NCBI GenBank assembly: GCA_903868295.1
Contig: CAIPUQ010000339.1
Coordinates: 1 to 5,707, forward strand
Reading direction: 5' to 3'
Source of the DNA: an uncultured Roseiflexaceae bacterium
Lineage (GTDB): Bacteria; Chloroflexota; Chloroflexia; Chloroflexales; Roseiflexaceae
Length of the DNA stretch: 5,707 bases
Program-made: the position numbers and the translations under genes
The notes under the pieces: model-generated
The model's database searches: none
The model's input: only the letters and a program-made list of their open reading frames with translations
Told to the model about the DNA's origin: nothing
Shown: piece by piece, positions 1 through 4,967 of the stretch
Layout of the letters: each line of letters starts with the position of its first letter
Position numbering within the stretch: the stretch's first letter is position 1

Positions 1-1403
1 ACATCGACATCTTGGCGCTGCTCACCCGAAATCCCTTCGAGCTGGGTACGGGCATGGCCAATTGCCCCTTCTTGTTGCAGAATATCGGCCACAGCAATAC
101 GCATGCTGGCAGTCTTGACACCCGCTGATTGCAAGAGCCCTTCGACGCGATCGCGTTCGCCACTGTTGAGGACCGCTTTGACGGCGGGGCGAATCATCCC
201 CAGTTCGAACAAGCGGCGCAACACCGCAGCCCGGTTTTCGCTCATATCAACGGCTATGGCGAGTGCATCCTCGTCACTGGCGATCTGCGTGACACTCCAC
301 TCACTCGGTGCATGCATGTTCCATTGTTTGGCACGGACAACCGACCGAATCAGCGGATGCCGAAACGACAACGACTGCTGTTCGTAGTCAAAGTGGATGA
401 TGCCCGCCGCCACCAACCCACGCAACGCGATGATGTCACCCTCGCTGGCAGGGGCACCGAGCAGTTGTTGCGCCAACGTCGCGGTGTTTTGCCCGCCGAT
501 CCGCAATCGCAACACCACATCGACCAAGGCCCAGGTATCGCTCTGCTCACCAAACTGCTGATTGAGGCTGACCAACAAGGCCAATGCCGGCGCTGGGTCG
601 ACATTGACTGCAGTCAATGTCGCCGTCAACCACTCCCACATCCAACGGCTCCGGAAAGCCACACCGGCATACGCACCACTGCGCTGGAGCTCGAGCAATG
701 TCGCAAACCAGCGTGGCCGGCTCGCCAACGCCGCCACTGCATCGTCCTGTTCGATTGCCTGTGCAACACCTTCGCCGCATTGGCTCCGGGCCGTCGCAAT
801 GATGTCTTTGGGGGTCAATGGGCGCAGGGTACGGACCTCGGCGCTACTGAACCATGGGCGGAACAACGGCAACGCCTCGCTGCGGCACGACAGCACCCAG
901 CGAGCCTGTGGGCCCATGGTGCTCATCAAGGCAGCAATATGCGACAGGGCGGTCAGCTGTATCGACGACGGGAGCAGCTCGAGTCCATCGATACAAAACA
1001 CCAACGGTATACTGGCAAATTCGCGCCAGGTCGGCGGTACGGGAATCGCATAAGAATCTGCAATCGTTTGTTCGATCGAATCCCGGTAGCGGCCCATATC
1101 GACATAGATTGGGATCAGCGCCTGCTGCTTGGATTTGGACGCACGGCCCTCACTGGCGTGCACGTCGGCGAGTTGCAAAACCGTTTGCAGCAAGCAGGTA
1201 CTTTTGCCCGCACCTGGTGGCCCTACGACGAGGACCCGTGGCTGTTGATCAAGCAACTGACGCAGACTGACGGGATTGGCACGACTGCGTTCGTTCCCTT
1301 CGTGCGACAACGACAAGGTGGGCAGCCCACGCACTGCGCTACTCGCAGGGTGTGCCACCACGGCCTGAACGTAGGTTTTGAGCCACGTCGTCGTGTCGTT
1401 CAT
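1..1403 (-). CDS. NACHT/STAND-type NTPase, 3' end outside the window
   Basis: The frame is open from the ATG at 1403-1401 to the window edge (467 codons visible, no stop), so the C-terminus is missing. Residues 61-69 are a perfect P-loop, GPPGAGKST. The Walker B region is LVFCIDGLELL (134-144). RWVLSCRSEALP (168-179) matches the NACHT/STAND sensor-1 motif, normally ending TSR or SCR, and LRPLTPKDI (193-201) fits the following helical domain. Residues 327-360, with FRHPLIRSVVRA, look like the winged-helix end of a NACHT module. From about 390 the protein is helical, and 434-458 resembles the start of TPR-like repeats. Such proteins are ATP-driven switches that assemble on sensing a ligand through the C-terminal repeats; the ligand cannot be told here. 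It is last of the visible operon, 6 bases after a small membrane protein gene, with only a weak purine-rich ribosome site. Family call is fairly sure, role unknown. Confidence 0.85.
   Translation of the reverse strand, partial: MNDTTTWLKTYVQAVVAHPASSAVRGLPTLSLSHEGNERSRANPVSLRQLLDQQPRVLVVGPPGAGKSTCLLQTVLQLADVHASEGRASKSKQQALIPIYVDMGRYRDSIEQTIADSYAIPVPPTWREFASIPLVFCIDGLELLPSSIQLTALSHIAALMSTMGPQARWVLSCRSEALPLFRPWFSSAEVRTLRPLTPKDIIATARSQCGEGVAQAIEQDDAVAALASRPRWFATLLELQRSGAYAGVAFRSRWMWEWLTATLTAVNVDPAPALALLVSLNQQFGEQSDTWALVDVVLRLRIGGQNTATLAQQLLGAPASEGDIIALRGLVAAGIIHFDYEQQSLSFRHPLIRSVVRAKQWNMHAPSEWSVTQIASDEDALAIAVDMSENRAAVLRRLFELGMIRPAVKAVLNSGERDRVEGLLQSAGVKTASMRIAVADILQQEGAIGHARTQLEGISGEQRQDVD
599..622. 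repeat. Perfect 24-bp palindrome inside the NTPase gene
   Basis: The left half CGACATTGACTG is followed immediately by its exact reverse complement CAGTCAATGTCG, with no spacer and a PstI-type CTGCAG centre. Symmetry breaks at 598/623. It covers codons 261-269 of the NTPase (ATLTAVNVD). It could be a protein-binding site, a cruciform or hairpin in the mRNA, or chance; the symmetry itself is certain. Confidence 0.95.
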
Positions 1404-1409
1404 TGGTCT

Positions 1410-1769
1410 CTACTGCATAATCTGCGTCGTCATCCAAAAGCTCGCGGTGCAGATCGCTGCACCAAGGACCGCCAGAAAAATTCCGATGCCCAACGCGGTA
1501 TGGAGTAATCTGCTCACGACTGATGCCAATGACAACGTCGTTTCGATGGCGGCGGGTACACCCAAATCGATGAGTGATTTGCCCTGCAGTCGACCAGATT
1601 GGGCAGACATCATCCGCATCGTCTCGCGGTAGATTCGATTCATCACGATGGCCATGCCACCGATCAGCATAATCACGCCGCACAAAAAGAAAATCCCAGC
1701 CATGATGAGCTGCACGAATTGCAGGCGATCCAAGAGGTCACTTGCTTGCATGACGATTCCTGCTTCCAT
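1410..1769 (-). CDS. Small two-helix membrane protein, unknown function
   Basis: This 119-residue protein is not recognised as a known family. Two hydrophobic segments stand out: about 19-43 (LIMAGIFFLCGVIMLIGGMA) and 91-113 (TALGIGIFLAVLGAAICTAS). The linker between them carries R45, R48, R52, R60 and K64, so the positive-inside rule puts it in the cytoplasm with both ends outside. Residues 70-88 may form an amphipathic helix. The first ATG (1769) lies 3 bases after the upstream stop, with only GGA at 8 bases as a ribosome site. A second ATG at codon 7 (1751) has AGGA six bases ahead and may be the true start, giving 113 residues. It sits between a membrane sensor-like protein and the NTPase in a tight operon, so an adaptor linking the NTPase to the membrane is possible, but this is inference. 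Confidence 0.75.
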   Translation of the reverse strand: MEAGIVMQASDLLDRLQFVQLIMAGIFFLCGVIMLIGGMAIVMNRIYRETMRMMSAQSGRLQGKSLIDLGVPAAIETTLSLASVVSRLLHTALGIGIFLAVLGAAICTASFWMTTQIMQ

Positions 1770-1772
1770 GCG

Positions 1773-2933
1773 CTAAATCCACAAATCGAGCTGCGATTGA
1801 TCAACATGGGAACGGAGCCGCCGTCTGGGGTGCAGTTCCCCTGGCTCGGGAAGGATTGCCGTCAGGACAGCCTGTTGCAATGGGGTGGTCGGCGCTGCTG
1901 TTTCTTCGTTGATTGCTGGGACATCGACGATGCCGGGGATATCCAGCGTCTCCCATGTCGACACACGGGTGAGCATCGGTGTGGTGGGGGTGACATCGAC
2001 CGCCTCGACGATCTGTACCGGCACGTTCCATTGCCGCGCCACGATGTGCCCGATCACCCGCAATGTGCCACTCACCGCGACGGGGATGCGTGTAGGAGCA
2101 CAGTGAACGGTCAGCACGACGCGTTGCCCGCCGGCTTCGCACACGATCCGGGTGGAGTCATCGCCCACACTCCCCAACTGCATGGTTCCAACCTGGATAT
2201 CGACAGGGGCTGCCGCAACCGACCAGGCATATTGTTTGGCAGCCCGGAGGAGCTGCTGTGGGTCGCTGATTTTGAGGAGCTGCTCGATGTCGCCTGCCCA
2301 TGCGTGTGGGTGATCATGTCGGCTGGGCGGTAACGCTGATTGGTGGTTGGCTTGCACCCCCGTACAGACATACTGCACGAGGCGCTCGGTCATCGCACTC
2401 AGCCAACTACACGCAACCCCGGCGACAAACACGCTCAGCAGGGCAATGGGGAGTGCGGGTGGCACGACTGGCAGCGCAACCACGGCGCTGAGCAACACAC
2501 CCAACAGCCCAAGGCAGGCGGCACTGACACTGCCACGGACGCCGTCTTCGACCATCGCCAGCGCAACCATTGCAACGAGCAAGACCACTGCACCACTATC
2601 GATGCCGCCGGTCAAGTTCACCAAAAAGAGGACACCCAATCCATCGAGGACCGTGCGTACCGGCGCAGTTAACTGTGGGATGCGCGCTGCCAACAGACTC
2701 ACACAAAAGTACGCGAGTGGAATCAGCGCATACCAACGGCCTATCTGACTAGGGAGCAGCAAGGCTGGCAACACCATCACGGCGATGCCGAAGCGCATCA
2801 CCAATGCAACAAAACCGAGCAGCGACTGTGCACGGATCAACGCATAACCCATGCGGTATGGTGGGATGTGCGACGGCGTCGCTGCGACGTCAACAGCGTA
2901 ATCGCGCGTGAGTTGATTGATTGTCGCGTTCAT
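1773..2933 (-). CDS. Six-helix membrane protein with GAF-like cytoplasmic region
   Basis: The protein has 386 residues. About six membrane segments are visible: 38-60, 66-83, 95-108, 113-128, 135-155 and 160-180. Between helices 3 and 4 the text VNLTGGIDSGAVVLL (105-119) resembles the LTGG-x-x-S turn in the membrane domain of many sensor histidine kinases. No kinase follows: there is no phospho-accepting histidine box and no N or G box. Residues about 212-305 instead have GAF-like spacing, with a helix at 215-235, beta strands at 245-278 and a closing helix ending in GHIVARQW. The tail (306-386) is proline- and charge-rich and ends in RRRLRS and a short acidic stretch. The start is firm: AGGGAGGGG abuts the rsmH stop and lies well placed before the ATG. 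It is probably a membrane receptor working with the two genes downstream, but its ligand and output are unknown and the GAF assignment is tentative. Confidence 0.8.
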   Translation of the reverse strand: MNATINQLTRDYAVDVAATPSHIPPYRMGYALIRAQSLLGFVALVMRFGIAVMVLPALLLPSQIGRWYALIPLAYFCVSLLAARIPQLTAPVRTVLDGLGVLFLVNLTGGIDSGAVVLLVAMVALAMVEDGVRGSVSAACLGLLGVLLSAVVALPVVPPALPIALLSVFVAGVACSWLSAMTERLVQYVCTGVQANHQSALPPSRHDHPHAWAGDIEQLLKISDPQQLLRAAKQYAWSVAAAPVDIQVGTMQLGSVGDDSTRIVCEAGGQRVVLTVHCAPTRIPVAVSGTLRVIGHIVARQWNVPVQIVEAVDVTPTTPMLTRVSTWETLDIPGIVDVPAINEETAAPTTPLQQAVLTAILPEPGELHPRRRLRSHVDQSQLDLWI

Positions 2934-2936
2934 CTG

Positions 2937-2945
2937 CCCCTCCCT
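2937..2945 (-). promoter_or_regulatory. Strong ribosome binding site for the six-helix membrane protein
   Basis: On the minus strand AGGGAGGGG directly follows the rsmH TAG. Its GGAGG core is 5 bases from the ATG. It is the best ribosome site among the operon junctions and fixes the start at 2933. Confidence 0.8.
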
Positions 2946-3845
2946 CTACCCGACATATTCGATGGCACGCATCTTGGCACTGCGACTGCGTGGGTTCGCG
3001 GCGAGTTCTGCATCACTCGCGGTGAGTGGGTGCTTGGTCAACAGTCGATAGCGCCGCACCAAGCTCTGGGCACACACATCACGGAAGGCATGTTTGACGA
3101 TGCGATCCTCCAGCGAATGAAAGCTGATGATGACCAGCCGTCCTCCTGGAGCCAACAACTCGAGTGCAGCGGGGATTACCGTGGTCAGCACATCGAGCTC
3201 GCCATTGACGGCAATGCGCAACGCTTGGAACGTCCGTGTCGCCGGGTGGATTTTGCCGCGCTTCCCGCCGAGTGCGTGTGCTACCAAGTCTGCGAGTTCG
3301 GTCGTCGTCGTGATTGGGGCACTCTTGCGCTGGGCCACAATCAGCTTGGCGATGCGTCGTGAGGCGCGTTCTTCGCCATAGCGAAAAATGACGTCGGCCA
3401 GGTCGACTTCACTGTAGGTATTCACGATGTGCGCAGCATCGACAGGCGCATCGGGGTCGAGGCGCATATCCAAAGCAGCCGGGAACTTGAACGAAAAGCC
3501 GCGCTCCGGTGTGTCGAGCTGATGCGATGACACGCCGATGTCGAGCAAAATCCCCGCTACGCCATCCACACCAGCACGACGACACATACCAGCCATATCG
3601 GCATAGTTGCCACGGACAATCTGGTAGCGCGGTGCATACGGCGCCAGCACCGCATCGGCGGCTGCAATCGCCGCAGGGTCGAGTTCGATGCCGAGGAGTC
3701 GACTCGTCTGCGGTGCCCGCGCCAGCACCGCTGCCGCATGACCACCGCCACCCAATGTGCCGTCGACATACACGCCCCCGCGCTGCGGTTCGAGCAATGT
3801 CATTGCTTCGTCCATGAGCACCGACGTGTGCTGGAATGTCTGCAT
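2946..3845 (-). CDS. rsmH: 16S rRNA (cytosine1402-N4)-methyltransferase RsmH
   Basis: RsmH (formerly MraW) uses S-adenosylmethionine to methylate N4 of C1402 in the decoding centre of 16S rRNA, in the cytoplasm. The 299-residue length is normal. Family signatures appear in order: HTSVLMDEAM (6-15), the SAM-binding loop VDGTLGGGGH (27-36), the acidic strand LLGIELDP (50-57), GILLDIGVSSHQLD (98-111) with RGFSF, DMRLDP (126-131), RTFQALRIAVNGEL (204-217), LVIISFHSLEDRIVK (237-251) and the C-terminal NPRSRSAKMRA (284-294). No key residue looks lost. The ATG is two bases after the mraZ stop with a poor ribosome site of its own, so translation is probably coupled to mraZ. The mraZ-rsmH pair is the classical start of the dcw cluster. 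Confidence 0.98.
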   Translation of the reverse strand: MQTFQHTSVLMDEAMTLLEPQRGGVYVDGTLGGGGHAAAVLARAPQTSRLLGIELDPAAIAAADAVLAPYAPRYQIVRGNYADMAGMCRRAGVDGVAGILLDIGVSSHQLDTPERGFSFKFPAALDMRLDPDAPVDAAHIVNTYSEVDLADVIFRYGEERASRRIAKLIVAQRKSAPITTTTELADLVAHALGGKRGKIHPATRTFQALRIAVNGELDVLTTVIPAALELLAPGGRLVIISFHSLEDRIVKHAFRDVCAQSLVRRYRLLTKHPLTASDAELAANPRSRSAKMRAIEYVG

Positions 3846-3847
3846 AT

Positions 3848-4282
3848 TTATATCTTTATGCTGGTGAGCTGGGCGAAGAGGTGATCGTTACCGCTATCCA
3901 TTGCCGTCACACGCTCTTGCCAGCGCTGCGGCGACCAGATTTCGAAGTACTTGTTGACACCCACGATGACGACCGATGATGTACGGACATCTGCATAGTC
4001 GCGCAACGTCTGTGGCAACAAAATACGCCCCTGTTTGTCGAGGTCACACTCGGTGGCCGCAGAAAACAAGAGACGTTGCAGGGTACGCGTGTTGGGTTCG
4101 CTCGGCGGTAACCCACTCACTTGATCGGCCAAAATGCGCCAGACGTTCATCGGGATCCCCATTACGCACGCGTCGAATCCACGCGTCACGACCAGCCCAT
4201 CACCCACAAGCGTGCGGTAACGTGCCGGTATGGCCATGCGATTTTTGTCGTCGATGGAATACTCGTGTTCGCCGAGAAACAT
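3848..4282 (-). CDS. mraZ: MraZ, transcriptional regulator of the dcw operon
   Basis: MraZ is a ring-forming DNA-binding protein with two SpoVT/AbrB-type folds; in Escherichia coli it represses its own dcw operon. The 144 residues show both signature repeats: YSIDDKNRMAIPARYR (8-23) and ECDLDKQGRILLPQTLRDYA (78-97), each with the conserved D-x-K/Q-x-R-x-x-x-P pattern. FLGEHEYSID at the N-terminus is typical, and YFEIWSPQRWQE (112-123) is the usual end of the second fold. The ATG at 4282 has GAGGG four bases ahead. It is the first gene of the minus-strand operon. Three GTGGGG repeats between its promoter and start codon match the known MraZ operator pattern, so autoregulation is likely. Confidence 0.98.
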   Translation of the reverse strand: MFLGEHEYSIDDKNRMAIPARYRTLVGDGLVVTRGFDACVMGIPMNVWRILADQVSGLPPSEPNTRTLQRLLFSAATECDLDKQGRILLPQTLRDYADVRTSSVVIVGVNKYFEIWSPQRWQERVTAMDSGNDHLFAQLTSIKI

Positions 4283-4286
4283 GCGA

Positions 4287-4291
4287 CCCTC
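4287..4291 (-). promoter_or_regulatory. mraZ ribosome binding site
   Basis: GAGGG on the minus strand lies four bases before the mraZ ATG and supports the start at 4282. Confidence 0.7.
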
Positions 4292-4322
4292 ATGAGTGGC
4301 CTCACCATTTGCAGGTGATTTG

Positions 4323-4349
4323 CCCCACTATTCCCCACTCATCCCCACT
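4323..4349 (-). promoter_or_regulatory. Probable MraZ operator: three GTGGGG direct repeats
   Basis: On the minus strand AGTGGGG occurs three times (4349-4343, 4339-4333, 4329-4323) at an exact 10-bp period. In E. coli MraZ binds three TGGGN direct repeats separated by 5-bp spacers; here TGGGG repeats with 5-bp spacers, the same geometry. The array starts 7 bases after the -10 box, about at the transcription start, and ends 40 bases before the mraZ ATG. Bound MraZ would sit on the initial transcribed region and could block transcription. Confidence 0.85.
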
Positions 4350-4356
4350 TATCAAC

Positions 4357-4385
4357 ATTATATGCACAATGTGGACAAAGTGCAA
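4357..4385 (-). promoter_or_regulatory. Vegetative (sigma-70-like) promoter of the mraZ operon
   Basis: On the minus strand the -35 box TTGCAC (4385-4380) and a perfect -10 box TATAAT (4362-4357) are separated by exactly 17 bp. The start point is expected near 4350, giving an untranslated leader of about 68 bases that carries the MraZ repeats. No other good promoter is evident between the following genes, which fits one transcript. Confidence 0.85.
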
Positions 4386-4391
4386 CAGTTT

Positions 4392-4420
4392 TTCACCAAA
4401 AACAGCAGAAATGCTACAAT
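4392..4420 (+). promoter_or_regulatory. Extended -10 promoter of moaC
   Basis: TTCACC (4392-4397) serves as a partial -35 box. A 17-bp spacer leads to TACAAT (4415-4420), preceded by TGC, an extended -10 element. The start point is expected near 4427, leaving a leader of about 38 bases. The -35 boxes of this promoter and the mraZ promoter are only 6 bp apart, back to back. Confidence 0.65.
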
Positions 4421-4464
4421 CGACCAGCGTTAAAATCAGAGCAAAAGTCACGGGAGCGTCCCCA

Positions 4465-4911
4465 ATGCCAGAATTGACCCATTTGAATGCCGCTGGTCAT
4501 GCACACATGGTCGATGTCGGTGCGAAACCCGATCAGAAGCGCACCGCCGTCGCAGCTGCGCAGGTTATCATGACGCCTCAAACTCGTGATTTAATAGTCG
4601 CCGGGGGGCTTCCCAAAGGCGATGTTCTCGCCGTTGCTCGCATCGCCGGTATCATGGCCGCCAAAAAGACCGCCGATCTGATCCCCCTTTGCCACCCACT
4701 GGCGCTTACTGCGGTCGAGGTCACCATCACACCGAGCACGACGGGTATCGACATCGAGGCGCGGGTCCAAACAACCGGCCGCACTGGGGTCGAAATGGAG
4801 GCGCTTACGGCTGTTTCTGTCGCCGGATTGACGATTTATGACATGTGCAAAGCAGTCGAAAAAACCATGCAGATACACAACATTCGCCTCATCAGCAAAG
4901 TCAAAGAATGA
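4465..4911 (+). CDS. moaC: Cyclic pyranopterin monophosphate synthase MoaC
   Basis: MoaC works with the radical-SAM enzyme MoaA in the first stage of molybdenum cofactor synthesis, turning the cyclic GTP-derived intermediate (3',8-cH2GTP) into cyclic pyranopterin monophosphate in the cytoplasm. The 148 residues contain LTHLN and MVDVGAK at the N-terminus, KGDVLAVARIAGIMAAKKTA (51-70), LIPLCHPL (72-79), TGRTGVEMEALTAVSVA (104-120) and IYDMCKAVEK (124-133). Candidate catalytic residues K51, H77, E110, E112, D126 and K129 are all present. The ATG at 4465 is chosen because the protein then starts as MoaC normally does and GGGAG lies 8 bases ahead; the same frame is open further upstream, but that part precedes the predicted transcription start. 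It ends at IRLISKVKE without the usual KSGGKSG-like tail. It stands alone on the plus strand; no other cofactor gene is in the window. Confidence 0.97.
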   Translation: MPELTHLNAAGHAHMVDVGAKPDQKRTAVAAAQVIMTPQTRDLIVAGGLPKGDVLAVARIAGIMAAKKTADLIPLCHPLALTAVEVTITPSTTGIDIEARVQTTGRTGVEMEALTAVSVAGLTIYDMCKAVEKTMQIHNIRLISKVKE

Positions 4912-4967
4912 CAGTACTGACAAGACGAATGTATTTGTCCTAATATTTAGATGTTTGCCGGTTTTTT
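4912..4967. other. Short convergent intergenic gap
   Basis: These 56 bases separate the 3' ends of moaC and the RCC1-repeat gene. They are AT-rich and include the 8-base palindrome CAGTACTG (4912-4919), a weak GACAA/TTGTC inverted repeat (4919-4939) with a loop of about 11 bases, and a T6 run at 4964-4969. No convincing intrinsic terminator is seen. Confidence 0.5.

Noticed and set aside
129..1508. Long plus-strand open frame of 459 codons
   Set aside because: It lies opposite the NTPase gene. Its translation is rich in R, Q, H and C with no domain, while the minus frame has a P-loop and NACHT motifs. It is an antisense shadow in GC-rich DNA.
1599..2333. Plus-strand open frame of 244 codons
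   Set aside because: It is antisense to the two membrane protein genes, with low-complexity H/D/R/C-rich translation and no ribosome site logic. The minus-strand genes explain the region.
2868..3362. Plus-strand open frame of 164 codons
   Set aside because: It overlaps rsmH, a highly conserved gene, on the opposite strand and shows no family signature.
4293..4304. Hairpin in the mraZ leader near the ribosome site
   Set aside because: TGAG/CTCA forms only a 4-bp stem, too weak to claim as regulatory.
4323..4349. Short CRISPR-like repeat array
   Set aside because: The units are only 7 bases with 3-base gaps, far too short. The geometry fits a MraZ operator.
3976..4464. Upstream extension of the moaC frame
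   Set aside because: The frame is open back to 3976 but runs through antisense mraZ and both promoters. MoaC homology begins at the ATG at 4465, which has a ribosome site.
4912..4967. Bidirectional intrinsic terminator between moaC and the RCC1 gene
   Set aside because: The only stem is 5 bp (GACAA/TTGTC) with an 11-base loop, and no U-run follows directly in either direction.
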